Shown here one piece after another: positions 38,981 through 47,978 of a stretch of 64,000 nt of DNA (within the stretch, counting starts at the first letter, position 1; each line of letters begins with the position of its first letter). Below the pieces are notes generated by a model. That model did not search any database. It saw nothing but the letters and a program-made list of their open reading frames with translations, and was not told the origin of the DNA. The DNA comes from Fimbriiglobus ruber (lineage in GTDB: Bacteria; Planctomycetota; Planctomycetia; Gemmatales; Gemmataceae). Where the stretch lies: assembly GCF_002197845.1 (NCBI RefSeq), contig NZ_NIDE01000017.1, positions 1,596,712-1,660,711 of the forward strand. The letters run 5' to 3'. The translations under genes were made by a program, and so were the position numbers.

Positions 38981-40516
38981 ATGACGACCGACGCGCGACT
39001 CACCCGGCTCGACGACACCCGCTTGCGGGTGAACAACCCGTACGGGGTCGAGGCCACCATGTTCGCGTCGGCGGACGTGCCGGTCGAGTCGGCGGCGGTC
39101 ACGGAACTCGTCGACCTGCTCGCCCTCCAGGACACCGTTCGACAAGTCGCCGCCGCCGAGCCGGACAGCTTCGACCTGGATCCGGATATCGTCCGGGTCG
39201 CAGTCACGCCGGATTTCCACAAGGCAAAGGGCATCCCCGTCGGGACGGTGATGGCCACCCGCGGGTTCGTCGTCCCCCAGGCGATCGGGAGCGACATCAA
39301 CTGCGGCATGCGGCTGCACACCACCACGCTCACCGCCGACGCCGTCGCCGCCAACGTGGACGCCCTCGACACCGCCTTCCGGCACCTCTTCTTCGAGGGC
39401 GGTCGCGACATCCCGATGACCCGCAACCAGCGGTACGCCCTCCTGACCGGCGGCCTCGACGGGCTCCTGAACGCCACGCCCGCCGACCTCACCACCGGCC
39501 TCTGGGGACTCGTCCGCGAACTGGACGTCGGCCGCAGCCTCGATCGCGTCGAGCGCCGCGGCAGCCTGCCCGCGAGCAAAGTGTTCGGGCTGTCGGATTT
39601 CATGGGCCCGGCCGACCGACCGAGCCGGGACGGCCAGATCGGCAGCATCGGCGGCGGCAATCACTTCGTCGAGATTCAGAAGGTCGAGAAGGTCTTGGAT
39701 CGCACCGTGGCCCATGCGTGGGGGCTGAAGCCCGGGGTCGTCACGGTCATGGTTCACACCGGGTCGGTCGGCATTGGCCACCTGTGCGGCGGGCACTACC
39801 GGGACGTGGTCCGGAAGATTTACCCCGGCGCGCTCAAGCACCCGGCGAACGGCGTCTTCGTCCTGCCGGACGGCGACCGCCACCGGGCCCACGCCAACCT
39901 GTTCTGGGACGCCCTGCACAACGCGGCCAACTTCGCGTTCGCCAACCGCATGTTCCTGGCGGTTATGGCGCTGGCCGGGTTCCGCCGGGTGCTGGGCGAC
40001 GACGTCGGGTTCGACCTAGTGTACGACGCCCCGCACAACTTCATCTGGAAGGACGAAGTCGACGGCGAGGCGGTGGCGGTCCACCGCAAGGGGGCGACGC
40101 CGGCCCGCGGGTTCGAGGCGATGGCCGGGACGCCGTTCGCGTACACCGGCGAGCCGGTGCTGGTGCCGGGGTCGATGGGGGCGAGCAGTTTCGTGATGGT
40201 CGGCCAGGGGAACGCGGAGTCGATGGCGAGCGCCAGCCACGGGGCCGGCCGCATCCTCTCCCGCGGGGATGCCATGCGCGGGCACGACGCCGAGTTCGAG
40301 CAATTCCTCCGCGACTTCCGGGTCGTCACGCCGGTCGACCTGCGGCGGCCCGACGTCCGCCGGCGGCCGGACATCCTGGCCAAGAAGCTGGAAGAGCTGA
40401 AGCAAGAAGCGCCGTTCGCGTACAAGGGCGTCGGCCCGGTCGTGGCCACCCTGGCGGCGGCTGGGATCGCCCGGCCGGTCGCGGAACTGACGCCGCTGAT
40501 GACCGTGAAGGGATAG
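38981..40516 (+). CDS. rtcB: RtcB-family RNA ligase-like protein (511 aa)
   Basis: RtcB joins RNA 2',3'-cyclic phosphate and 5'-OH ends using GTP and Mn. Motifs are GSDINCGMRL (metal Cys), SIGGGNHFVEIQ, HTGSVGIG, VYDAPHNFIWKDE, VHRKGATPA, PGSMGASSFV and ASHGAGRILS with the His that is guanylylated in the family. The set looks catalytically complete. The ATG at 38981 is chosen because the longer frame upstream only reads the 74-bp repeat. Length is slightly above the usual ~400-480 aa. No archease or rtcA gene is adjacent. Confidence 0.93.
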   Translation: MTTDARLTRLDDTRLRVNNPYGVEATMFASADVPVESAAVTELVDLLALQDTVRQVAAAEPDSFDLDPDIVRVAVTPDFHKAKGIPVGTVMATRGFVVPQAIGSDINCGMRLHTTTLTADAVAANVDALDTAFRHLFFEGGRDIPMTRNQRYALLTGGLDGLLNATPADLTTGLWGLVRELDVGRSLDRVERRGSLPASKVFGLSDFMGPADRPSRDGQIGSIGGGNHFVEIQKVEKVLDRTVAHAWGLKPGVVTVMVHTGSVGIGHLCGGHYRDVVRKIYPGALKHPANGVFVLPDGDRHRAHANLFWDALHNAANFAFANRMFLAVMALAGFRRVLGDDVGFDLVYDAPHNFIWKDEVDGEAVAVHRKGATPARGFEAMAGTPFAYTGEPVLVPGSMGASSFVMVGQGNAESMASASHGAGRILSRGDAMRGHDAEFEQFLRDFRVVTPVDLRRPDVRRRPDILAKKLEELKQEAPFAYKGVGPVVATLAAAGIARPVAELTPLMTVKG

Positions 40517-40599
40517 GGGGCAGCCATCAGGTCTTTACATCTTCAAGTCTTTAAAGCTCCCCTTAAATAGTCCCATTCGTAGTCGGAGTCTGCCCCCAG

Positions 40600-40747
40600 T
40601 GTCCCCGAGCTCCCGCTCGGGTCTACGTTCGGCCGCCCCGGAGGGGCGGAATACCGCATCGATTTACGGCACAACGACCGGGTCGGAGAATTGTTTTCCG
40701 CCCCTCCGGGGCGGCCGAACGTAGACCCGAGCGGGAGCTCGGGGACA
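40600..40747. repeat. Perfect 51-bp inverted repeat
   Basis: Arms 40600-40650 and 40697-40747 are exact complements, with a 46-base spacer. Arms start TGTCCCCGAGCTCCCGCTCG and include a GGCCGCCCCGGAGGGGCGG block. The outer part resembles the family B palindromes. The repeat separates rtcB from the convergent gene. Confidence 0.92.
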
Positions 40748-40804
40748 CCGGGCGGGCGACTGCATTGACACCCGGACAATGCGTAGTCGGAATGCCAACA
40801 AAAA

Positions 40805-40841
40805 CGCCGCCGCCCGCGCGAAACTCGCGCGGGCGGCGGCG
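40805..40841 (-). terminator. Rho-independent terminator for the 40907-41776 gene
   Basis: On the minus strand a 17-bp GC-rich perfect stem (40825-40841 with 40805-40821) with a 3-base loop is followed by TTTTTGTTGG. It lies 65 bases past the stop at 40907. Confidence 0.85.
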
Positions 40842-40906
40842 GGTAGGGTTCGGCGTCACGGGTCATGCACCCCTACTTGACCCGATCAACCGTCTCCTGT
40901 CCTGGG

Positions 40907-41776
40907 TTACTTTTCGGCCTTCTTCGGCTCTTCCTTCTTCGGTTCTTCCTTCTTCGGCTCTTCCTTCTTCTCTTCGACCGTCTGATCCACGGCGACCTTG
41001 ACGGTCACCTGGAACCCGAGGTCCTTCTTGGACGCGCCCTTGAACGGCTCCTTCGCGCTGATCCAGAGCGGGTCGAGGGCGGGGTCCGGGGCGAACTCGG
41101 CGGACGGCGACTTGCAGGGGAAGAGGACGCGGGGCATGAACGACGCGACCCGGAACGATTGCGTCAGACAGTACGTCCCGGCGGCCGGGATGGCCAGGTT
41201 GACCGGCCCTTCCTTGTCGTTGACCGAAATGCTCTGCCCGCCGCCGACGGCGTGGGACGGCATGGCCATGGACACGCCGGGGGTGCCGGCGGGCCCGGAG
41301 ATCGACGCGCCGGCGACCTCGTCGGCCGTTCCCATGTTCTGGTGGCTCCGGAGGAACCCGATCACCCGGCCCTCCAGGGTCAGTTTGGCCGTCTTGACGG
41401 TCGGCTTGTCGAACGAGATGTCGAAGCTCTGGACGAGTTCGCCGATCAGGCTGGCGGTCGCCGGGCCGGCCGGGGACCCGTGGGCCACGGCCACCCCGGT
41501 CAGCGTCACGACCAGGGTGTCCGGGGACGGCTGCTGGACGTCGATGTTGCCGCCGCCGGTGTGGTTACACCCGTTCCGGCACGGGGTCACCTTCGCGTCC
41601 CGCTTGTTGAGGGAGATCGACACGTCCGGGGCGGCGGCGGCCGTGGTCACGGTGATCGTGACCGGCTGGCCCGGGGCCACCTCCTTCTTCTCCTGGCCCA
41701 TCCCGGTCGAGGCGAGAAGGGCCGGGACCGCGACAAGTCCGGCTCCCAACAACAAGCGGCGAGTCATACGCACCAT
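40907..41776 (-). CDS. Secreted hypothetical protein with C-terminal EEPKK repeats (289 aa)
   Basis: A twin-arginine-like start (MVRMTRRLLLGAGLVAVPAL) leads to a cleavage region LASTGMGQ. The mature part is beta-rich (VTITVTTAAAAPDVSISLNK; AKLTLEGRVIGFLRSH) with two cysteine pairs (PCRNGCN; YCL...PCKS) that could be disulfides. The last ~25 residues repeat EEPKKEEPKK. An upstream GGAGG box sits about ten bases before the ATG. Next upstream is the porin gene, also minus strand, at 226 bases, so independent transcription is likely. No family is recognised. Confidence 0.78.
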   Translation of the reverse strand: MVRMTRRLLLGAGLVAVPALLASTGMGQEKKEVAPGQPVTITVTTAAAAPDVSISLNKRDAKVTPCRNGCNHTGGGNIDVQQPSPDTLVVTLTGVAVAHGSPAGPATASLIGELVQSFDISFDKPTVKTAKLTLEGRVIGFLRSHQNMGTADEVAGASISGPAGTPGVSMAMPSHAVGGGQSISVNDKEGPVNLAIPAAGTYCLTQSFRVASFMPRVLFPCKSPSAEFAPDPALDPLWISAKEPFKGASKKDLGFQVTVKVAVDQTVEEKKEEPKKEEPKKEEPKKAEK

Positions 41777-42002
41777 AATCCCATAACCTCCGTGTGTCAG
41801 TCCGGCCCGCGGGGGGCGGGGCGGACCAGGAATCCTTCCGATCTAGGGAGATATCACCCGCGGCACGTGCCGCGGGCGTGGTCGGCCGATCGTAAACTGT
41901 CGTCGCGGGCGCCACCCGGTTCGCCCCCGGGGACCTTTTCTCCCCCGCCGCGGGCGGTGGGGGAGGACGACCCCGCGCGGTCGTCGTTCAACACCTGCCG
42001 GT

Positions 42003-43655
42003 TTAGTACCGGAAGGTCAGGTCGATCGCACTGGTGAAGATCCCGTGCTTGCCTTCGAACGGGGTGTCGTACCCGTTGTAGTCGTACCGGATTTCCGGCC
42101 GGATCATGATGTCCTTGTACGGCTTGTACTGGACGCCGCCGGTGATCGCGGTGTACAGGCCCTTGAACCCGGTCCGTTGCCCCTGGAAGTCGTCGAACGT
42201 TTCAAACCGGACGATCCCGAGGGTCTTGTCGGTCAACTGGTAGTTCAGGTAGTGGACCACCGAGCCCCAGTGGGCGGTCTGGGCGGCGGGGTTGCTGTAG
42301 TTCACGATCCCGCCCGCCCCGCTGGCGAGCGACATGTTTGGCGGCACGCCCGTCTGGTAGCCGTAGATCCCTTCGGCCGCGTAGCTGAACCGGGAGGTGA
42401 ACGCGTGGGTGTACACGAGGTCGAACACGTTGATGTTCTGCCGGCCGCCGGGTTCGGACTGCTCGCCGGGGGTCGGCGGGTTGAACGGGAGGCTGGCGTT
42501 GAACGCCCCGCGGCCGAACGTCCACCCGAACGTCGCGGAGTCCGCCTTGTCCAGACTCGTCCAGGTGACCGCCCCGACAACCCGGGCTTCCTGGCCGTTC
42601 GTGAAGAACACGTCGTTCCCGTTCGCCAGCATGAACTTACCGGACCACTGGGCGTTGAAGGTCGGGGACACTTGGATCCCCATATGGGTAAATGGCGGGC
42701 TCCAGTTGAACGCGTATGACCGGGAGACGAACGGGGTGCTGGGCCCTTCCAGACTTTCATACCCCCACGGCGTGTACAGACGACCGGCCCGGACGTCGGT
42801 TCCCTGGAACAGGGTCGGGATGTACAGGTTCGTGTAGAACTGGATCGGATCCCACCCGTACAGGTTGATGTTCCCCTGCGCGTTCTCGAGCTGGGAGTTG
42901 AACAACCCCCGCTGCATGCTGAACCGGTAGTCGGTCCCGATCGAGTTGTCGAACCGGTAACCCCAGGTGATGTCGGTGGTACCGCTGGTGACCACGGCCC
43001 GGTCCACGCGGAACCAGAACTGGTTCACCAGGAACGTGTTGGCCCGGTCGTTCCACACCACGGGCGAGTTCGAGGTGGTCGCGGAACTCGCGGTGTACGA
43101 CATTTCCGTCCACCCCGAGATGGACGTCCGGTTGCCGTCGAGCAGGACGCCGAGCCACGTACCCTGGACCTGGCGCATGAACAGCCACCGGTCGGGCGCG
43201 GCGGCCGCCGCGGGTGCAGCCGCCGCGGCGGCCGCCGGTGCCGGTATCTGGACGGTGAGGTTCAACGGGTCCTTGGGCGCGTCGGCGGGCGCGGGCGCCG
43301 GCGCCGGTTGTGCCGGCGCTGGGGCTTGGGCCGGGGCCGTGGTCCGGAATAACCCCGACCCCGGCGGGGCGACGGGAGCCTGTGGTACGGCCGGGAACAA
43401 TCCCGGCCCGGGCGATGGGGCCGCCGGCACCGGGGGTGCGTCCACTACCGGGAGGGCCGCTCCCGTCCCCTGGGGCGGGACTGGGGCGGGTGCGGCCGCC
43501 GCGGCGGCCGCAACCTCCGGCGCGGCAGCGGGGGGTGCCGCCGTACCGATCGGATTAAACTGGCGCCAGATTGATGGCGCCGCGGGTTGTGGCGGTGGCG
43601 GTGGGGCGGGTTGGCTCGCGGTGAGCCCCGCGAGCATCAAGATCGACGGGATCAT
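42003..43655 (-). CDS. BBP2-type outer-membrane beta-barrel porin (550 aa)
   Basis: A short signal-like start (MIPSILMLAGLTASQPAP) is followed by ~140 residues of Ala/Pro-rich low-complexity sequence. Then comes a beta-barrel: WLGVLLDGNRTSISGWTEMSY, FLVNQFWFRVDRAV, IQFYTNLYIP, RAGRLYTPWGYESLEG, FVSRSYAFNW and the terminal IDLTFRY with a C-terminal aromatic. This pattern fits putative beta-barrel porin-2 (BBP2). It should sit in the outer membrane and allow passage of small solutes. The low-complexity linker may span the periplasm or bind envelope material. Confidence 0.85.
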   Translation of the reverse strand: MIPSILMLAGLTASQPAPPPPPQPAAPSIWRQFNPIGTAAPPAAAPEVAAAAAAAPAPVPPQGTGAALPVVDAPPVPAAPSPGPGLFPAVPQAPVAPPGSGLFRTTAPAQAPAPAQPAPAPAPADAPKDPLNLTVQIPAPAAAAAAAPAAAAAPDRWLFMRQVQGTWLGVLLDGNRTSISGWTEMSYTASSATTSNSPVVWNDRANTFLVNQFWFRVDRAVVTSGTTDITWGYRFDNSIGTDYRFSMQRGLFNSQLENAQGNINLYGWDPIQFYTNLYIPTLFQGTDVRAGRLYTPWGYESLEGPSTPFVSRSYAFNWSPPFTHMGIQVSPTFNAQWSGKFMLANGNDVFFTNGQEARVVGAVTWTSLDKADSATFGWTFGRGAFNASLPFNPPTPGEQSEPGGRQNINVFDLVYTHAFTSRFSYAAEGIYGYQTGVPPNMSLASGAGGIVNYSNPAAQTAHWGSVVHYLNYQLTDKTLGIVRFETFDDFQGQRTGFKGLYTAITGGVQYKPYKDIMIRPEIRYDYNGYDTPFEGKHGIFTSAIDLTFRY

Positions 43656-44452
43656 AGGGTACTCCTTCGTGAGTCAAAACACCCGGGTCGGAACCTTTAC
43701 GCTGAAAAGTTGGCACCGGAGGGTGGTAGTGAACGTTACCGAAGTACCCCATACATCGACGGTGACTGAGGTATGGGTAGAATGGAACGGAAGCAAGTTG
43801 CCTGATGGAAGGGCTAAACTGTAACGATTATTCCATTCGCTCACGATTATCACATCGTCCGCCCGAAATTTGCGCAGATGTGAACGGCGTGACCGGTGAT
43901 GTGCTCCGCGAACAAGCAAAAAGTGCCCAACCAACACGCTGATTTGCATTTAACTGAGACAAGAATCTGACGGGCATTATGTTTGCGTGGTTTACCACGT
44001 ATTTTGACTGCTCTGAAAATGGGCGTAGCAGGTACGTTACCGGGTCACTGTTCGTTCACGTCTTCGTGTGGCCGGGCCTCGAGTCGACAAGGATGGACTC
44101 TTCCTGCCCGAGAGGTGCGCATAAAGGCTTCAGTTTGTTCACTGCCGCGGCCTTCGGTCGGCTCACTCGTCTCGACAGCGGGAAACCCTCATCGGTGTCC
44201 GTCGGCAAGTCGGGGCTCGGTGGTGAGTCTTTCTCGCTCGGCCGACCGGGTGGAACGTGATGACCCGGCGACTGGACTTGGTAGCTGTTCCGGGCCGGTT
44301 GATTGACCGCCCTGCGCGCCTCTCGCATAATAGCAACCGTTCGCGCGGCCGAGCGGGCCCTAACTACCCCGCCGTCCGCGCGATCGCGCTTGCCGCCCGA
44401 CGGTCCCACACACCGACCGCCGCTCGGACGAGCCACACGACGGGAGAATCCG
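43656..44452. promoter_or_regulatory. Gene-free region between the porin and prs
   Basis: About 800 bases between divergent genes. Open frames on both strands lack coding character. The part 43680-44060 is less GC-rich and should contain the porin promoter, while the part near 44300-44450 should hold that of prs. No specific operator was identified. Confidence 0.5.
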
Positions 44453-45457
44453 GTGACCGGGGCCAACAACAACAAGTTGAAGATCTTCAGCGGCCGGGCG
44501 AATCGTCCGCTCGCGGAGAGCATCGCCCGCCACTTGGGGGTGCCACTCGGGAACCTCAACCTGGGCAACTTCCCGGACGGCGAGTCGTCCGTCCGGATCG
44601 ACGAGGACGTCCGCGGCCGGGACGTGTTCATCGTCCAGCCGACGTGCCCGCCGGTGAACGAGAACTTGATGGAACTGCTCATCATTCTCGACGCCTTCAA
44701 GCGGGCCAGCCCGGCCCGGGTGACGGCCGTGATCCCGTACTACGGGTACGCCCGGCAGGACCGCAAGGACACCGGCCGGGTGCCCATCAGCGCCAAACTC
44801 GTGGCCGACCTGCTGACCACCGCCGGCGCCCACCGGGTTCTCTGCCTCGACCTGCACGCGGCCCAGATCCAGGGCTTCTTTAACATCCCGGTCGACCACC
44901 TGTACGCGGTCAAGGAAGTGACCGCCCACGTCCGCACGCTCGGGATCACGTCGGACGACCTGGTGGTACTCAGCACGGACGAGGGGAACGTGAAGAAGGC
45001 GCTGCTCTACCAGCGGCGGCTCGGCGGCCAGATTGCGGTCGTGGACAAGCGGCGGGCCAGTGCCGAGGAGACGAAGGCCGCTCACCTGATCGGGGCTCCT
45101 CTCGTAAACAAGACGGTGGTCATTTTCGACGACATGATTTCGACCGCGTCGAGCATGGTGAATGCGGTCGAGGTGGCCCGCAAGCAGGGGGCGAAGAAGA
45201 TCTACGTGTGCGCGACGCACGGCCTGCTGTGCGGGCCGGCGGTCGACCGCCTGCGGGAAGCCCCGGTCGAGCAAATCGCCGTCACGGACAGCATCCCGAT
45301 TTCCAAGGACAAGCTGGACAAGCTCCCGAACCTGAAGCAGATCTCGGTCGCCCCGCTGATGGCCGACGCGATCCGCCGCATCCACGGGAACGAGTCGATC
45401 AGCGACCTGTTCAAGGACGAGACCCCGCCGGTCGAGCGGCGGGGCGAGGGGCGGTAG
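44453..45457 (+). CDS. prs: Ribose-phosphate pyrophosphokinase (PRPP synthetase, 334 aa)
   Basis: It makes PRPP from ribose 5-phosphate and ATP for nucleotide, His and Trp synthesis. Motifs are LKIFSGRANRPLAE, NFPDGESSVRI, FIVQPTCPPVNENLMELL, VIPYYGYARQDRK, CLDLHAAQIQGFF and the PRPP loop VVIFDDMISTASSMV. The GTG at 44453 has GGAG seven bases upstream and gives the normal family N-terminus (VTGANNNKLKIF). A longer in-frame extension upstream is not supported. The gene is single. Confidence 0.96.
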   Translation: MTGANNNKLKIFSGRANRPLAESIARHLGVPLGNLNLGNFPDGESSVRIDEDVRGRDVFIVQPTCPPVNENLMELLIILDAFKRASPARVTAVIPYYGYARQDRKDTGRVPISAKLVADLLTTAGAHRVLCLDLHAAQIQGFFNIPVDHLYAVKEVTAHVRTLGITSDDLVVLSTDEGNVKKALLYQRRLGGQIAVVDKRRASAEETKAAHLIGAPLVNKTVVIFDDMISTASSMVNAVEVARKQGAKKIYVCATHGLLCGPAVDRLREAPVEQIAVTDSIPISKDKLDKLPNLKQISVAPLMADAIRRIHGNESISDLFKDETPPVERRGEGR

Positions 45458-45590
45458 GGGCAGATGAACGCGCCTCGGAACATTTCCGCTGCCCGATAAG
45501 CGGTTTCCGAGGTGCCAAATGGACTGAAAGTGAATCTGATATGATGGTAGGTTGTTCCCAGACCGTCGTCGGCAGCCGAGGTGCCTGAAC

Positions 45591-45880
45591 ATGGCGAGTC
45601 CGTCACCGCCAATCGGGATTCGATCCATCGAGATCACCAACTTCCGCCGAATTGATGACCTCCGCCTCGATTTCTCAACCGGTATAGACGAGGGTCCGTC
45701 GGGCATTACCGTCCTCGGCGGGCCGAACGGATGCGGGAAAACCACGGTACTTGAGGCCTGTTTGATCGGGGCCGGCTTTCAAGGCGAGATGAGAGGAACG
45801 AAAGGGCCGAATGCGATACACACAGGCTACAATCAATGGGCGATTACGATCGAGATACAAACTCCTCATGGCCGACTTAA
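45591..45880 (+). pseudogene. AAA ATPase (AriA-like), N-terminal piece, split by an insertion
   Basis: From the ATG at 45591 the protein reads IRSIEITNFRRIDDLRLDFS, then a Walker A GPNGCGKTTVLEACLIG, typical of AAA_15/SMC-like ATPases. It stops being sensible after PHGRL, where an IS701-type element begins at 45881. Joining 45880 to 47251 restores one continuous frame (RLKRIVHNGGASALWSDM). The gene would have encoded the ATPase subunit of a two-gene module with the DUF4435 protein downstream. Confidence 0.88.
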
Positions 45881-47250
45881 CAGTACAGCGCGTATTTTAC
45901 GTAACACGTTTGTGCCGCTGCTTCTTATGAGATCGGGTGGCTTGCTTGTTTCGCCGCTGGTGGTATTGAATTACGTCGCTGGTATGTTGGGTGGCCCCGG
46001 TTCCCCGTCGCCGCCGGAACAGGATCGCGCACCGGACGTTGAGCGCCCGGCACACCTGCTCCATCGTCACGTCTGGGTTTTTCCCCCCGGAGCCGCTCCG
46101 TGTGGGCGGCGACGAATCCGAGGACGACCACGGCCAGGGTCAGGTGCCGCATCAGCCCCGTGTAATCCCGCCCCTCGTAGTGCATCAGTCCGACTTCCTG
46201 TTTGGCGACCCGGAATAGATGCTCGACCGTCCACCGGCGGAAGGCGACGGCGAGAATCCGAGCCACCGGCTCGGCCGTGGCGTTCGTCAGGAAGTACTTG
46301 ATCTCCCCGGTCGCGTCGTTGCGGGCGACCATCAGGGTGTGCTTGCGGTCGGCCACCCAGACGATGGCGGTGGCCACCCGCCAGACCGACGGGCGGGTCG
46401 TCTGGCGGGTCAACCGGTACACTCGCCCCCGCTCGGCGTGACCCCCGGTCAACCGCTCGTCGGCCCGCCGGGAGGGGCCCCCGGCCGCGTCCCGGACGGC
46501 GAAATTCGTCGGGATTTCACCCACGAACCGCTGTCCCATCACGCCCAACACGGTCAGGAGCGGGACGGCTGCCCCGTACCCTTCGTCGAACGTCAGCCAG
46601 TCGAACGTGATCCCGTTCGTGTTCGCCCGGAGGAGTTGGTCGAGGGCCAGCCGCCACTTCGGGTGGTGCCGGACGGTGTCCGGGATGCCGGCCGCCTGAC
46701 ACCGCGCGCGGTCCACGTCCCACGACTCGGGTAGGAACAGGTCGGCGTCCAACAGGGTACGAAAGGTGCCCTTGGTGACCCCCACGTGGACGGTCACGAT
46801 CCCATTGTCGACCTTGCCCACACACCCCAGGTACTGCCGTTGGACGCCCGGAGTGTGATCCCCCCACTTCCGGCTGCTCGTCTCGTCGATCACCCCGACC
46901 GTTCCGACGGGATCGGTCGGGAGATCGGCCAGCGTATCGGCCACGAATCGGTGCAACCGCGTCCGGGCCTCGTCGTACGACCACACCGAGGTCGTCACGA
47001 ACAACTGGAGGGTACGGACCGTCGTCCCGCTCGCCAACGCGATCGGTTCGATCGATTTCCGCGGCAGGTCGGATAACAGGCCCCGACAATACGTGTCGAA
47101 GTGGGCGGCCGTGCGGTCCTGCCGGAACACGTCCCGATACCGGCCCAGATACCGGGCGAACGCCGGGCCGACGCCCACGATTTCCTGCTCGGTCATGTGA
47201 TTCCTCCTAAATCCTTCCCTCCCATCCTATTAAATTACTGCGCTGTACTG
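45881..47250 (-). mobile_element. IS701-family insertion sequence (1370 bp)
   Basis: Terminal inverted repeats CAGTACAGCGC lie at 45881-45891 and, reversed, 47240-47250. Flanking tetramers are TTAA (45877-45880) and CTAA (47251-47254), a 4-bp target duplication with one mismatch. It carries one transposase gene on the minus strand and interrupts the ATPase gene. Confidence 0.9.
45925..47196 (-). CDS. IS701-type transposase, C-terminus frameshifted (423 aa)
   Basis: A DDE_5-type enzyme: LQLFVTTSVWSYDEARTRL, VGVIDETSSRKWGDHTPGVQRQYLG, ITFDWLTFDEGYG, FVGEIPTNFAV and RRWTVEHLFRVAKQEVGLMHYEGRDY. At a G6A5 run near 46072-46085 the frame changes. The sensible tail (KNPDVTMEQVCRALNVR and on) lies in another frame, while the track as read ends in an improbable Arg/Pro-rich tail. 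It may thus be inactive, or the run may be misread. Confidence 0.87.
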   Translation of the reverse strand: MTEQEIVGVGPAFARYLGRYRDVFRQDRTAAHFDTYCRGLLSDLPRKSIEPIALASGTTVRTLQLFVTTSVWSYDEARTRLHRFVADTLADLPTDPVGTVGVIDETSSRKWGDHTPGVQRQYLGCVGKVDNGIVTVHVGVTKGTFRTLLDADLFLPESWDVDRARCQAAGIPDTVRHHPKWRLALDQLLRANTNGITFDWLTFDEGYGAAVPLLTVLGVMGQRFVGEIPTNFAVRDAAGGPSRRADERLTGGHAERGRVYRLTRQTTRPSVWRVATAIVWVADRKHTLMVARNDATGEIKYFLTNATAEPVARILAVAFRRWTVEHLFRVAKQEVGLMHYEGRDYTGLMRHLTLAVVVLGFVAAHTERLRGEKPRRDDGAGVPGAQRPVRDPVPAATGNRGHPTYQRRNSIPPAAKQASHPIS

Positions 47251-47978
47251 CTAAAAGAATAGTCCACAACGGCGGGGCGTCGGCGTTGTGGTCCGATATG
47301 GCTACAGGCAGACTGGCAGGGAAATTTAAAATCCCTTGTCTTTATTTTAGTTCTTGGCGTGCCCCAAAACTGAGCGGTGCCCTGCCAATCACCTCTGGCT
47401 TAACGGGAAAATTCCCCAAAAATAAGGATAGTGAAGAAGATCGAATCGAGCGAGTGAAACAGCATCTGATTAATAGCCGTGCCCACAAACTGATGTCGCA
47501 AGACACGCTCCCGAAGGATTCCGATACTTTCAGCGAGAATATTCGCCAGATCAACGACATCTGGGCGACATTCCACCCCTGGGCCGACGAAGCCTTCGTA
47601 GTTGAGCCGGTGAACACGGATCCGAGCGCAGGTTTTGACGTATTCCTCTCATCAAAAAACGGTCGCAAAATTCCAGTCGACGCACTGAGTTCCGGCCAAC
47701 TCGAACTGTTCGGCTTGTTCGGAGTCTTGATGCTTGAAAAGTTCACGGATGGAATCGTCGTGATCGACGAGCCGGAATTGCACCTCGACCCGCAGTGGCA
47801 CGCGCTGATGGTGCGGGCGATCCGGCGATTCTTCCCCTCGGCCCAACTCCTGGTTGCTACGCATTCGCCGCAAGTGTACGACTCGGTCATGTCGTTTGAA
47901 CGGCATTTCCTGATACCGGAAAATGACCCCCGGGCTCACGCTTGGAAACCGCGGAAGGAGGGCATCGCTGCCGTATGA
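47251..47978 (+). pseudogene. AAA ATPase (AriA-like), C-terminal piece
   Basis: This continues the frame of 45591-45880 after removal of the insertion. Visible are CLYFSSWRAPKLSG, the ABC-signature-like VDALSSGQLELFGLFGVLML, Walker B GIVVIDEPELHLDPQWH and the H-loop VATHSPQVYDSV. A start at 47286 within this piece would not produce a Walker A-containing protein. Its TGA overlaps the next ATG (ATGA, 47975-47978), a tight translational coupling with the DUF4435 gene. Confidence 0.88.

Noticed and set aside
38549-39919. A 456-codon minus-strand frame
   Set aside because: Its C-terminal part translates the tandem repeat (KRTQF-like peptides) and the rest is antisense to rtcB.
38662-40554. A 630-codon plus-strand frame over rtcB
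   Set aside because: It is one frame off the RtcB protein and reads as Arg/Pro-rich sequence, with its start in the 74-bp repeat.
43674-44306. Small frames in the porin-prs gap
   Set aside because: They overlap one another on both strands and show no coding bias or start signal.
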